Source: Portunus trituberculatus
Lineage: Eukaryota > Arthropoda > Malacostraca > Decapoda > Portunidae
Assembly: GCF_017591435.1 (NCBI RefSeq)
Contig: NC_059303.1
Coordinates: forward strand, 10,303,860 to 10,367,859
Direction: 5' to 3'
DNA: 64,000 nt
Numbering within the stretch: the first letter of the stretch is position 1; every line of letters begins with the position of its first letter. Below are positions 1 to 15,055 of this stretch, in pieces. The notes under the pieces were generated by a model. The model saw only the letters and a program-made list of their open reading frames with translations. It did not search any database and had not been told where the DNA came from. The position numbers were made by a program, and so were the translations under genes.

Positions 1-799
1 AGCTACAACACAAGGTGCTCACCCAAGGCCTCAAGAGTACTAGTCTAGCCTCTCAGAGCACTAATGTTCCTCTTCCCGACTTATTTTCACTTCCACTTAC
101 TCGGGCAGAAGTCTTGTTCGGCTTGCCACATTGTTTCGTCTCCTGAGAAACACATCGCATATATACTCTCCTCTCCCCCGGGACTCCCTTTTCCCTTTCC
201 AACTCTCGGTTTCCTCCACCACAGCAGTCCAGCATAGAGGTGAACAGATCCCCCTCACTTGTATTACGGAGATAATGTTTAAAGAATGGGGGACCTCTGG
301 GATCTTACATTTCTTTTGTGAGGTGAATGTTTTTGTGCTGGCTCGGCTTAAGTGCTCCCGACGATACGGCAAGGCAAGGAAGGGAGAGAAGGAATGCGAG
401 CTGAGGCGAGTGATTCATTGCATATTTTAACATACGAAATCACAGACCGGTCTCCCTTCCGTCGCACGCTGCCTCCCTACAGAACACTGACGACCGTTTG
501 AGAGATCCTTACACCAGACTCCTTGACGCCGTTCTTAAAGACTCATTAGGTTGCTTCTTCTTCCCTCTCGTTCCCTTCCTCCTCCCATGAGACAGAGAGA
601 CGAGAAGGTAGTCCGCACTTGTTTATGATCTGACTAACAACTGGCGTCCTTCGGGTCCCCCCTTCCAGTTTACGTTACAAGGCGGCTTTACGCTTCCTGC
701 CGACGATTAGGAGAAATAATGTGCCTCTGTTGTTGCTGGGGCTTGAGAGACTAGCAGGAGTGAGATGTTCAATATTAACTTTATAAAGAACTGTTATTG

Positions 800-802
<3 letters not shown>
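1..802. other. Unique non-coding stretch
   Basis: Mixed-composition sequence ending at the first GA array. Short frames exist on both strands, but none shows paired splice signals or protein-like content that I recognise. I see no gene here. Confidence 0.6.

Positions 803-847
<45 letters not shown>
803..847. repeat. (GA)n microsatellite
   Basis: Perfect GA dinucleotide run of about 22 copies. Confidence 0.98.
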
Positions 848-849
<2 letters not shown>

Positions 850-1300
850 TGTAAGGCTTCAGGAAATTGCTTCGAAGCTTCGACTGCAAAGTTGACAAAG
901 ACAAACTGCCCTGTCGACCTTGGCACTGAAATGTGTATAGGATATGGTTATTTTTCGTTGACGATGCATCAGGTCACTTTTTCATGAGTAGCATCAGCGA
1001 CATCTATCTCAGCCCGACATGATAGGTAAGTAAACATGGAAAAAAAAAAACGCAATCACTCATTTTTTTACATGTCAGTGCTACTAAATATCTCCAAACA
1101 TTAATTTTTCTTCGCATATTGGCAACACACAAGGATCTTTTTTCACGGAGCAAATATTCGCTATGGCCTTGATTCTACACTGACAAAAGTCAATAAATAA
1201 AACTCCCTACCGATCGTGAGTCAACAAAAAAGTAGAAGTCCGTTAAGTCATGGTGGAATTATCGAGAGGAATTCCTACATTTTACAAACCTGTGTGTGCA

Positions 1301-1303
<3 letters not shown>
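848..1303. other. Unique AT-rich spacer with one donor-like site
   Basis: AT-rich spacer. At 1021-1031 the plus strand reads GATAG then GTAAGT, a consensus 5' splice site, but no convincing upstream acceptor or open frame goes with it. Confidence 0.5.

Positions 1304-1389
<86 letters not shown>
1304..1389. repeat. (GA)n microsatellite
   Basis: Perfect GA run of about 43 copies, preceded by a short TG run and followed by an A-rich tail. Confidence 0.98.

Positions 1390-3450
<2,061 letters not shown>

Positions 3451-3540
<90 letters not shown>
3451..3540. repeat. (TC)n microsatellite, first of a cluster of four
   Basis: Perfect TC run of 45 copies. It opens a 600-bp cluster of four CT arrays in the same orientation (3451-4045), separated by short unique C/T-rich spacers. 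Confidence 0.98.
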
Positions 3541-3542
<2 letters not shown>

Positions 3543-3681
3543 GCAATCTGAACTCCTTCTCTTTCTCCTTCTCTCCCTTATCCTCCTCAGGAGTCCATTA
3601 ATCTTTCCAAAAACGAAACATAAAAACAAGGCAGCTTTTTACATAAATCACCAAATATTTATTTGTCCGAGTAGTGGCTAC

Positions 3682-3684
<3 letters not shown>

Positions 3685-3742
<58 letters not shown>
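3685..3742. repeat. (TC)n microsatellite, second of cluster
   Basis: Perfect TC run of 29 copies. Confidence 0.98.
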
Positions 3743-3745
<3 letters not shown>

Positions 3746-3872
3746 CAAAAGAAAAAGCTCCCAACCTCCTTCCGCCCCACTATTCCTCCCCCCTCGACCC
3801 CCTACGTCTTCCCTTTCCTGCTCTGTCCCTCCATTTCCCATTCTATCTTCCACTCTCATTTTCTTATTATAC

Positions 3873-3875
<3 letters not shown>

Positions 3876-3916
<41 letters not shown>
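3876..3916. repeat. (TC)n microsatellite, third of cluster
   Basis: Perfect TC run of about 20 copies. Confidence 0.97.
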
Positions 3917-3919
<3 letters not shown>

Positions 3920-3953
3920 TATTTCCTCATTTATCATCGTCTTCCAGTCACAT

Positions 3954-3958
<5 letters not shown>

Positions 3959-4045
<87 letters not shown>
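3959..4045. repeat. (CT)n microsatellite, fourth of cluster
   Basis: Perfect CT run of about 43 copies, closing the four-array cluster. Confidence 0.98.
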
Positions 4046-4047
<2 letters not shown>

Positions 4048-4612
4048 ATCCCTCTCGAAGTCCGCCCCTCTCCTCAACACCACTCCATCCTCCATCCAAC
4101 AGTGGCGGTGGTAATAGATCATCAATTCTTTTGGCCATTAGACGTTGGGTATAAATTCTCCCTCTTGTACGGGGAACGTCGGTTTTCCAATTTCCTGGAC
4201 AGCGGGAGAGAGTCTGATTCGAGGTCGAGGTGCTGAGGGCAAGTCAAGACAGCTGACACTCGCTCTGGGCTTGGTGATAGAAAGGAAAACTCAGATCATT
4301 CAAGAGAGAGGGAAATATGAATAAGGTAAATAACAGTGTGAATGTTTTGAATGGAATAAGAAGTGCAGACGGAAGAATACATGGTGTGAAAAGTGATAAT
4401 TGGTGTATGTATACATGTATGTGTTAACGCAAAAAGGAATTATGTTGGTTTAGAACAATAATAATCGAATCCGTATGAATTAAGGAAATGAAATTAAAAT
4501 GGAAAACTATGCAAAAATATAAAAGGAAATAACACGTTAGCAATGATAGAAATAATAAACAAATATAATTGTTTATAATAAAAAAAAAAAACTACGAAGC
4601 GAAATAAAATGC

Positions 4613-4613
<1 letters not shown>
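4046..4613. other. Unique AT-rich spacer
   Basis: Mixed and then AT-rich sequence running into the CA array. No coding or structural signal seen. Confidence 0.5.

Positions 4614-4671
<58 letters not shown>
4614..4671. repeat. (AC)n microsatellite
   Basis: Perfect AC run of 29 copies. Confidence 0.98.
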
Positions 4672-4674
<3 letters not shown>

Positions 4675-5045
4675 CACCTCATCACAACACTCATCGGTTA
4701 ACAAGGCGCCTCATAACTAATCTAGATACACTTTTTTTTTTTTACCTCCCTCAAACAATCTTCCCATTTTGGCCACACTCGGCAGGATTAACGGCAAAGC
4801 TTTGGCGTCTCACACGAGGCTGCTGATTGGTGAAGTGGATGCCCGCAGAGAAAGAGCGAACCAATCAGGGAAAAGACAGATTCGTGGGTGGGGATCTGTT
4901 GGGTGGGAGGGGAGGATTGGAATGGAAGGGAGGAAGGAGGCAGGGGAAAAGGCAGAGGCTAGCCGCTAGTGGGATAAACACGAGGCAAAAGCAGATTTCT
5001 TTATTTTTCTGCATTATTTTTCAATCTAATACTGTTTTTCTGCAG

Positions 5046-5172
5046 TGAATGTTGTGCTAAAAATAATATATCTGCTGACGTACACATTATTGATCATTTA
5101 TTGATCGGAGTACGAGATCAGTTAAATGTAAAGCCGTCAGTGGCCGTGCAAAGGTTCCCAATTTCACGCTAA
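5046..5172 (+). CDS. Candidate terminal exon (unrecognised, low confidence)
   Basis: A strong 3' splice site ends at 5045: about 50 nt rich in T precede TTTTTCTGCAG, with a branch-like TCTAAT. The next 41 codons, read from 5047, stay open to a TAA at 5170-5172. The peptide starts ECCAKNNISADVHIIDHLLI and ends QRFPISR. A polyadenylation-type AATAAA lies at 5222-5227, about 50 nt past the stop, which suits a last exon. I do not recognise the peptide. Opposing points: the region is AT-rich, minus-strand frames overlap it, and 41 open codons are not rare by chance. No upstream partner exon was identified on this strand. Confidence 0.22.
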
Positions 5173-5221
5173 ACCATTTACTTGCAAATACGATTCTAGC
5201 CAAAAGCTGAGAAGAATGATT

Positions 5222-5227
5222 AATAAA
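5222..5227 (+). promoter_or_regulatory. AATAAA polyadenylation-type hexamer
   Basis: A consensus AATAAA sits about 50 nt after the stop of the 5046-5172 exon candidate. Such hexamers are frequent in AT-rich DNA, so it counts only together with that exon. Confidence 0.2.
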
Positions 5228-5426
5228 AAAAAATGTCGGCGAAGAAAGGTTTTTCCACCACAGGTTTGAATTTGTAATTCTAAAAGAACAGTAGGTATAA
5301 AAATTAATGATCTGGAACATATTCTTGTTAGCAAGTCTGAACGTTCTAATCCAGGTTCATGAGAATAAATTAAATTAACTGTATTAGCCATACAAGGGTT
5401 TGTCCGGTGAAAATTGATCGTTTTCA

Positions 5427-5429
<3 letters not shown>

Positions 5430-5458
<29 letters not shown>
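5430..5458. repeat. (GT)n microsatellite
   Basis: Perfect GT run of about 14 copies. Confidence 0.97.
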
Positions 5459-5460
<2 letters not shown>

Positions 5461-6189
5461 CCTGCATTCACAGACATGTGTAACCGTGGGCTTTATAAAG
5501 ACAAAATACTAATATTTTTTTTATCAGTCCTTTGAGGCAATGTAGCTGAAACTACTCATAGAAAATGTTATCTCTTGCAGTCTTATATGAACAAAAATTA
5601 AATAAAACGTTGACAATCTCTTTATGCCCCCAAAGTAACTCCACTCTCAACAATACAAGCGCCATAGGATAAGGAAGCAGATTGTCCTTCTCCTTGCCTA
5701 CCTTCCCTTAATATACCCACCTTCCACTATTAGCATTCTTCGCGGCCACCATCACCACCGTCTAATTTCCTGCAACGTAACTGAGTCCTCCGCCCCTTCC
5801 CGCCTCTACCTGCCCCTTCCCCGCCCGGCTTCCTGCGCGTCACGACCAGAACCACAAAACCGCCTGGTTCCCGGGTGTGGTTGCTCCGGGGCGACTAGGC
5901 CTACACCCCTCGGCTCGACTACAACCCCTTGTCCGTACGGGTGGTATTTGCTTAATGTAGGATAATTATAATATTCCTATGGCCATTAAGACTTGACGGA
6001 TGTCCTTACAGCACGCTATCCGTCAGAGCAACTGGACAAATTCACTCTCAACCGACTCCCCTGATTACCTCGAGAGGAACCAGCGAGTGTCTCCTGGCGG
6101 TTACATCACACACGCGGTGGTGGCGTCAGCGCCTTAAGCGTCACGTCCATGGAGTCATAACAGAAGCGCCGCTAACCTTGAGAACTCAC
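5459..6189. other. Unique stretch with a GC-rich, CpG-containing core
   Basis: AT-rich to about 5660, then C-rich with many CpGs between about 5760 and 5960 and again near 6000-6180. No promoter motif pair or open frame stands out. The right end abuts the donor side of the minus-strand 249-nt exon candidate. Confidence 0.45.
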
Positions 6190-6438
6190 CGGAAGAAAGA
6201 TGCATTCCACGCTGATATTCTTGTAGGAATTAGGAATGCTGTGTGCATATTGTTTATACATCTCTGCCACACCCCATGCCTTCTCTGTGTTCATTTGGTG
6301 TGGTGAATTACCTACATTAGTTATAAACATGAACTCCATGGGCAGCCAGCCTCTGATGTCCGCCCCCACCCCGCATGTATGACAAATTGAACCATTTGAT
6401 TTTATTGCTTTAAAGGAACGGCGGCTCGGGCTCCACCC
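6190..6438 (-). CDS. Candidate internal coding exon, 83 codons (unrecognised)
   Basis: On the minus strand a strong acceptor (GCAGCTGTTTTTCTCTGTCAG) is followed by exactly 249 nt without a stop in one frame, and then by CTTCCG and the donor GTGAGT. Both boundaries fall between codons, so the exon is phase 0-0. The peptide has varied, protein-like composition: it begins GWSPSRRSFKAIKSNGSICH, includes WLPMEFMFITNVGN and AWGVAEMYKQYAH, and ends NSYKNISVECIFLP. I could not assign it to a family. Reading through the donor gives a stop within five codons. The upstream intron would contain 6439 onward. This is the best exon candidate in the window, and its strand agrees with the two ratchet-like sites at 19.2 and 53.7 kb. 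A chance open frame remains possible. Confidence 0.4.
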
Positions 6439-8285
6439 CTGACAGAGAAAAACAGCTGCTATACTGCAAACAAATGTGCGGTCTAGACACAACTTGGGAA
6501 CAAAGAACTACGTAGGAGCAAAAAGAAGTATATGAATTTGTAATATGCAATGAAGGACACAAAACAAAAAAACTACATATAAATAATGTTCGCATCTGAC
6601 ATACACAAAATTCAGAAAGAATTTTTGAAACCTTACAAACACGCGTATAGCTATTCATTCTTAACAAACAACTGTGACAAAAAAGCTAAAACAACATCGA
6701 CTTTATTTTACCTTACGAAACATTACCATTATTCTTGTAACACTACCAACCCCATTAATGTCCTTCCACCATACTAGTCATCATACTACCATAACCCTTG
6801 CCGCCATCACCATCCCACCTACACACCCACCGCCATTCTACCTCCACCTACATTATGAGAAAATACCTCTACATGCTGTGATTACCAGCCGTATGTTCAC
6901 CTGAGACTCACTTGTCCACCTTCCTACCTGCACTTCTCCCTCCCCTTTACCTGGCGGCCCGGTGTGCCCTCCACGCCAGGTGATTATCATAATGGCGACA
7001 CGCCCCACAGCCGGCCACGCCACTGATGACTCTATTCACTAACTCGAACCAAACCGCCTAAAGCAGACCCAGAAGGAGGAGAAGAGGGGGTGGAGCAAGG
7101 GGAGGCGAAGTAAGAGAAAGAAAATGACTTGAATAACTGCAAGGTAAAGAAATATGAGGTGGGGGGGAAATAAAATGAAGATATGGAAAAAAATGGAGGA
7201 AAAGTCGATGGGTAAGAGGGAGAGGAAGTTATAAAAAAGAGGAATGGAAGGGAAAAAAGAGAAGGAAGAAAGAAAGAACAAAAAAAGGACTTGGGAAGCA
7301 TGACCCTGGGAGGGGCTGGACGAGCAAGGGAAAAGAGGAAGAGAGCAAAGAAGAGGAAGGGGGTGGTTACTTTTAATGCCCCCATTCCCGGAGTGAGAGG
7401 GATAAATTGGGCAATATGATAACATCCAAGAAAGGATAAATAACGCCCGTCATGCTCCTGATGGCTCTATTCATTAAGCTCTCGGCAGGCCTTCTTCGGG
7501 AGGTCATCATGAAGGGCAGGCTTAGGAAGGTTCTCAAAGGGGGCGGAGGCTGGCAAAAAGACAGGTACCCATCAGAAGCCTGTCCACCATTTCCTAGTTT
7601 CTCCTTCTCCATGCAGTCCCTTTTCTCCCGCTCCTTTTTCCTCGTCTCCTTCGCCTTCAGTTACCATGGTTTAATTTGAGATAAAAACCAGACCACAGGA
7701 GCAACAGACACTCCAAGGCACTATCAGACCAACACTATCAGTGGCTCGAGTCAAGAAAGGATTTTCGGACTCATGAACAGTGACAGCAGATCGGAGTGAG
7801 TTTCGGGAATGCAAAATGTAAAGGCGGATAGGCACCTTGCAGATTGCTTCTCGGAACTGTGTACTGTATGAAGGAAAGACAAAAAGCGTTATCAATTCTG
7901 GTGCTGCTTTCTGAGTGCACCTTTTCTTTCTTTGGGGATATATTGCGTCTTGGCATTTTGCATTATTTATACCGAGAGAAGATGATAACTCTGGCATTCT
8001 TTTTTTTTCTAACTCGAAACTGCGTCCTTTAGCATGTCACTCTATTGATTCACTATTTTATCCAACATGAAATTACATGATAAAAACAGTAAGTTGTTTC
8101 TCAGAGTGTGTATGGTTTCGTAGAAATTCGGACAGTAACAAAAAAAAAAACAACAACAAGTATCAGCAGGTCATCGTGTTGAGTGGCGCGTCTCCTCAGT
8201 GTGTTGGCGTACCCCTGTGGTATGTTACGGTGAAGTGATTCATGTCTGGTCTGCCCAGCACTGTATTGGCGTGACGTGATACCGT
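6439..8285. other. Unique stretch with polypurine block
   Basis: AT-rich to 6900, then mixed. From about 7070 to 7370 the plus strand is nearly all purine (G/A), and the opposite strand gives low-complexity Phe/Ser/Pro frames. Otherwise no gene-like signal. Confidence 0.5.
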
Positions 8286-8290
8286 GGTGT

Positions 8291-8365
<75 letters not shown>
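8286..8365. repeat. (GT)n microsatellite
   Basis: GT run of about 39 copies with one early interruption (A near 8295); the rest is perfect. Confidence 0.97.
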
Positions 8366-9484
<1,119 letters not shown>

Positions 9485-9769
9485 GCAGGTAGATGGGAAG
9501 ACGTCTAGACAAGTAGGAGAAGGAAGTTTATGTTGTGTCTCAGGGGACTTCGGATGTAAGTTGTGCATCAGAGAAACGTCAGGAGGGAGTGATGAAAATA
9601 ATTACGCGCTTCACCATAATGCTAAATAAATACAACTAGAGACCTTAATACTGAATAATAGGACAGGAAAACCATTATCTCGAACACACAAACATATAAA
9701 GCCTGAAGAAAAGATTACGTGCCAAACAGTGACATGATAATTTAGCTAAATATGAATAAAGGCTTTGGT

Positions 9770-9916
<147 letters not shown>

Positions 9917-10041
9917 TAGTGACCAATTATCAATTATTAGAAAAAGAATATAATAAGCAAGACAGAGTCATGGAGAAATTTCAAAGCTTGTCATAACGTC
10001 ACGTAGGTTGGAGAAGGTAGATGGACAGTCAGAGAAAGACA

Positions 10042-10079
10042 TGCAGGCAGGCAGGCAGGCAGGTGGGCAGGCAGGTAGG
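10042..10079. repeat. (GCAG)n short tetranucleotide repeat
   Basis: About nine copies of GCAG/GGCA with small variations. Confidence 0.85.
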
Positions 10080-10296
10080 CTAGCCTGGTTGCTGAAACAA
10101 ATTATCCCTCCACTAAATGCTAGCACTCGGCATACGTCCCCCGCCATAAATCTCTCGTCTGACTTCTCGAGGCGACCAGACAGGCGTAGCTCGAGCTCAC
10201 AAACGTACTTCATTCCCACCCTTACGTCGGGTCACCACATGGACGCATGACACCTCTGATCAGGGAGGGCATTCGTCATCCTTTGCCTGACTTCAG

Positions 10297-10376
10297 CGCA
10301 ACTTTGAGGTTGAGACGAATACAGACTCAAGCCGGGGAGCGTGGCGGCAGCAGCTTCGCCTCTGTGGGACGAATGG
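10297..10376 (+). CDS. Candidate internal exon, 80 nt (unrecognised)
   Basis: A good acceptor (CATCCTTTGCCTGACTTCAG) precedes an 80-nt segment that ends at a donor-like GG|GTAAGA. In the first frame it is open for 26 codons plus 2 nt, reading RNFEVETNTDSSRGAW then RQQLRLCGTN. The second frame is also open. The surrounding 10081-10500 block is CpG-containing and has open frames on both strands, so its lack of stops partly reflects composition. I do not recognise the peptide. The nearest plus-strand exon candidates are more than 5 kb away. Confidence 0.25.
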
Positions 10377-10555
10377 GTAAGAAGAAGTATCCATCTGGGC
10401 ACCGACGAGCCATGGATCATTTCCAAGACGAAAAGGAGCCTTGACAGTGACATATTTAGGCCTTATCAGTGAACGGGGTAACCTAGGCCTACCTGGCATT
10501 AAGGGGTTCTCTCTTCTCCTGCTGTTCATCACAGTCTCTGCCTTCACCATCGAAG

Positions 10556-10842
<287 letters not shown>

Positions 10843-11136
10843 ACATAGAGACAGACAAACAGAGACAGTCAACGGGAAAACAAAGAAAGACAAACACAGA
10901 ATGACAAAGACAGAGAGAGACAGCGACAAGGAGACGTTTTCATAACATTAACTACTCCCGTGTTTCGTTAAAAGATATATTTCGGGAGCACGATTTTTTA
11001 CCCTTCTTTTTTGCGACTCACGTCTTGCTGTACACGTCCCGCGCTAGGCAATAGATCATCAAAGGGAAGGTTTTATGAGATCAAATTTCACCATCGCTGT
11101 TATTCGCTTCAGGGTGGCTCCACTTTCCCCCTCCTT

Positions 11137-11140
<4 letters not shown>

Positions 11141-11168
<28 letters not shown>
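11141..11168. repeat. (TC)n microsatellite
   Basis: Perfect TC run of 14 copies. Confidence 0.97.
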
Positions 11169-11174
<6 letters not shown>

Positions 11175-11413
11175 TTGTTTTTATCCTCAACCCCAATTTT
11201 TTTTTGTCCTACACTGTTGCTCTTCCCTCTCTTCTTTCCCACACGGCACTACTGTTGAGCGAGCAAGTGAAGGACAAACTTATTTACCACCTTCGATTTA
11301 CCTATAATTATCTGTAATGAGGATTTACCCCAAAGCGTTTCTGGTTCCGTTGTAAATCTTGCAGTTCATACATTATTATTTTCTTTTTCACAGCCAGGAC
11401 TCACGTACGTAAA

Positions 11414-11414
<1 letters not shown>

Positions 11415-11472
<58 letters not shown>
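11415..11472. repeat. (CA)n microsatellite
   Basis: Perfect CA run of 29 copies. Confidence 0.98.
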
Positions 11473-11473
<1 letters not shown>

Positions 11474-11586
11474 CTGTCGACGCGAGGACCGGGACAACGC
11501 TTCTTAATTAATCTTATATATTATTACAATCCCCGCGTCTTCCCCATCTTCGGTCCCAGAGGCCACGGGAGCCACACCCTCCCCCG

Positions 11587-11594
11587 TGACGTCA
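11587..11594. promoter_or_regulatory. CRE palindrome TGACGTCA
   Basis: A perfect CREB/ATF-type palindrome sits in a CpG-containing block (about 11480-11720). An ATTGG (inverse CCAAT) follows at about 11612-11616 and a TCAGT initiator-like motif at 11606-11610. No DPE-like sequence occurs at +28, so promoter function is uncertain. Confidence 0.35.
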
Positions 11595-12221
11595 CAGTTC
11601 CCTCGTCAGTGATTGGTGGACGACGCCCCATAATCATTTGTCAAACGTCTTGGCACTCCACCGCCACTCGCCTGGTGCCAACGAGCCCACTTTCCGACGG
11701 AGTTTTATGCCCCTGTGCGATGGCCTCTCCACGCTCGTATTATTAGTTATTTGCTCCCTCCATATTTCTAAGTCATATGATTGAGATATCACAAGGCCAC
11801 TATTCATAAGATGTCACGCAAATGCTCGTTTTTCATTAAATCTAATTATTTTCGCTGCTGCTTCTGTTTCTCTCCAGTCATTCTTCGCTGCCATTTTATC
11901 ACCTTTCTTATCAAGGGGGCTCAAGTTCCTCACGGCTCATCATCAGGTTCCTCATGCTAAGATGCCATACATTATAAAAATTGCTGTCAGACCTTGATCA
12001 GCATCTCCGCCGCTATCTCACCACCCGGCTGAGCGGCGATGAGCATAACTTTATATAGACCGACAGGCAACTTGTTTTTTTCTCTCTCTCATTGGGCCAT
12101 AGATGAAGTATTAGGTATTTGAAACATGGGGCATTTGTCTTTTTCTTGACTTTTACTTCCCTTTTTAGTTAATGAAGGAGAGGAAAAACGTCAAGCAATG
12201 TGCCTCGGTTTGTTTATCTCA
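11595..12221. other. Unique stretch between two CRE palindromes
   Basis: CpG-containing to about 11760, then AT-richer. No gene-like signal. Confidence 0.45.
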
Positions 12222-12229
12222 TGACGTCA
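12222..12229. promoter_or_regulatory. CRE palindrome TGACGTCA
   Basis: Second perfect CRE palindrome, 635 bp from the one at 11587. It lies in CpG-containing sequence (12220-12330) just upstream of a CA array. Confidence 0.3.
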
Positions 12230-12333
12230 CGCTCTCGAAACCCAGCGGTGGATGCAGCGTCACGTCCGCTTCTCACGCCTCCGAAACCTTTTATTATTTA
12301 CGTCAAGAACCACGACGCGCCTCCCTGACAGCA

Positions 12334-12340
<7 letters not shown>

Positions 12341-12382
<42 letters not shown>
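12341..12382. repeat. (AC)n microsatellite
   Basis: Perfect AC run of 21 copies. It pairs in inverted orientation with the GT run at 12481-12537. Confidence 0.98.
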
Positions 12383-12384
<2 letters not shown>

Positions 12385-12479
12385 GCACACGTCAAGGGAG
12401 GCTTCGGTGGAGGAGGAATGGGGAGAGAAGGAAACAGTCAAATCGATCGAGAACATGGCAACTCAGGCTTGGGTAATGC

Positions 12480-12480
<1 letters not shown>

Positions 12481-12537
<57 letters not shown>
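12481..12537. repeat. (GT)n microsatellite
   Basis: Perfect GT run of about 28 copies, complementary to the AC run 98 nt upstream. Confidence 0.98.
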
Positions 12538-12538
<1 letters not shown>

Positions 12539-14050
12539 TTGCCTGTGTGCGTGTATCGAAAAAAAAGAAATAAAAGAAAAAAATTATATCTATATCTCTA
12601 TCTATCTATGTATATCTACACAAAATATGACAACAGTATTACTTTTGTCACCACCACTATCATCCTCATCAGTACTACCTATCGTCATCATCAATCAAAA
12701 TAAATTCGCCACATTACACCACAAACAGACCGAAACAGAATTTAATAAAAAAAAAAATTAAACAACAAAAACACTATATAACAAAGACGAAACCCATGAC
12801 TCACATACACAAAGAGAGAAAAAAAAAACATACCTGGCGCAACTTAATTAGCTTCTGGCGCACCTGTAAACGGAGAGACTAAGGGATTGGTGATGGGGAA
12901 GAACTGATGAATGAAGAACGGTGATGGAGACGTGAGGAGAGAGATACAGAAGAGGACACACAAGAAAAGAGAGAATACAGAGAGGGGAAGAACGACAAGA
13001 AGCAGTGACAGGGGAGCGACAGGGGAAGGGGAAGAGGAAGGAGTTAGTTTACGCTCCACTCATTATGTGCGATGGATTTATGTGTGTGTTGTTCCTTTGG
13101 AGTTGTTTTTCGTTATGCTTACGTTGGTGTTAGCCTGACCGATAGTCCCCATTTGAGTAATGTTATCGCGGCCGCGTCACTCCACCACAGCAGAATGATA
13201 TACTATGCTAACAATGTGAACGCTGGTCCTCTATTCACGGTTTTTTATATATTCTTTTTTATCACTATTGCCTTACATTATCTTCGCTGCCTTGTTTATT
13301 GTAAATTCTTGACTAAATTAAAAATTATGTTTATGTAGATGCTTTAGTTTAATATGGAAATTTGTATAAAAATATTTGCATAAACACGCGAATAGTATTT
13401 TTCTCTGGCCAATGTACTACATATCATATATTAAGAATAGTGACACCTGCATCCGATACTCGTATTACTACATTTTACACTTCATGACAAACGACTATAA
13501 TCAGCCCTCAGTACCCGCCAAGTAATCGCTCTTGTTCTTCATTTATCACTTGACCCTTTCAAAAGCTGACGGCTCTTTGATATTCAACAGGTGTACGGCT
13601 GTTTAACAACACACCTTATCGACACTATGCCTCTCCTATTGAGTCTCTCACCGGGCCAGAACACCACTGTGACACCAGAGTTTACGTCTTCCTTTAATCG
13701 CTAGGGACCACGAGGCAGACCTGGCAAGTATTAATGCACTGCGTTTATGTACACCTGTGTGGCGACAAACAGGTGTTCGGCAGATGTGCTTCCCAACGTC
13801 TCTCTCATCGTTAACCTCATCAGTATGCAGGTGATGCACCCCCCGCCACACCAACAGGCTCTGGCAGCGCTGCAAAGGCGGCTTTCCACGCAACGCTGAG
13901 CTTCGGCGAGAGTTCATTGAGTTGTAGGGATGCAAATTATTATTATTATTACTTTTATTTATTCACACCCAAATAATACTATCAACATGTTCTAAATACT
14001 AGTGTTGGCTCTTGTTCATACGTGCGTTATGCTGCCAGTCGCGCACGCAT
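12538..14050. other. Unique stretch
   Basis: Contains a TATC/TCTA-type short repeat at about 12588-12612 and otherwise unique sequence. A minus-strand open frame at about 13648-13935 ends at a CCCG|GTGAGA donor-like site, but has no good acceptor and no recognisable peptide. No supported gene. Confidence 0.45.
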
Positions 14051-14055
14051 ACGCG

Positions 14056-14135
<80 letters not shown>
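14051..14135. repeat. (CG)n-(CA)n compound microsatellite
   Basis: A short alternating CG run (about 14051-14063) passes into a perfect CA run of 36 copies (14064-14135). Both halves are alternating purine-pyrimidine and can form Z-DNA. Confidence 0.97.
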
Positions 14136-14138
<3 letters not shown>

Positions 14139-14165
14139 CTATCCAAAATCATATGTTCGACATAT

Positions 14166-14293
14166 TGCTAATATTATTATTGTTATTGTCATTAATATTT
14201 GTATCAATATTAATATTTACTTTACTATTATCGTCATTATTATCATTATTATTATTATTATTATTATTATCATTATTATTATTATTAATATTA

Positions 14294-14330
<37 letters not shown>

Positions 14331-14382
14331 CATTAATATTATAGTTATCATTTTTATTATTGTTATTAATACTATTATTATA

Positions 14383-14426
<44 letters not shown>

Positions 14427-14628
14427 TATTATTATGATTATAATTATCTTTATTATTATTGTTCCCCTTGTTCTTGTTCTTGTTCTTGTTCTTGTTGTTG
14501 TTGTTGTTCTTCTTCTTCTTATTATTATTATTATTATTATTATTATCATTATTATTATCATTACTATTATTATTATCATTATTATTATTATCATTATTAT
14601 TATTATTATTATCATCATTATTATTATG

Positions 14629-14678
<50 letters not shown>

Positions 14679-14797
14679 CATTATTATTATCATTATTATT
14701 ATCATTATTATTATTATCATTATTGTCATTGTTGTTGTTATTATTGTTATTATTATTGTTATTATTGTTATTATTATTATTGTTATTATTACTATTA

Positions 14798-14831
<34 letters not shown>

Positions 14832-14967
14832 CATTATTATTATTATTATCATTATCATTACTATTGATATTATTACTATTATTATTCTATTATCATTATT
14901 ATTATTATTAATATTATCATTATTATTATTATTAATATTATCATTATTATTATTATTATTATTATGA
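14166..14967. repeat. Long degenerate (ATT)n block with CTTGTT patch
   Basis: About 800 bp of ATT repeats interrupted by C, G and A substitutions (ATC, GTT and ACT triplets). A CTTGTT/GTTGTT/CTT patch lies at about 14460-14520. It gives long Ile-rich or Leu-rich frames on both strands that are clearly repeat translations. Confidence 0.95.
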
Positions 14968-15003
14968 TCATCGTTAATAGTAGTGCAGTAGTGCTAGGAG
15001 TAA

Positions 15004-15007
<4 letters not shown>

Positions 15008-15052
<45 letters not shown>
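15008..15052. repeat. (TC)n microsatellite
   Basis: Perfect TC run of about 22 copies, right after the ATT block. Confidence 0.98.

Positions 15053-15055
<3 letters not shown>

Noticed and set aside
1021..1031. Isolated consensus donor GATAG|GTAAGT, and similar ones at 18885, 28213 and 40435
   Set aside because: No acceptor with an open or plausible exon upstream.
13648..13935. 95-codon minus-strand frame ending at a CCCG|GTGAGA donor-like site
   Set aside because: Start codon is TTG, no acceptor with a pyrimidine tract, and no recognisable peptide; weaker than the listed exon candidates.
14002..14967. 321-codon plus-strand frame of Ile/Leu
   Set aside because: Translation of the CA array and the ATT block; no protein-like content.
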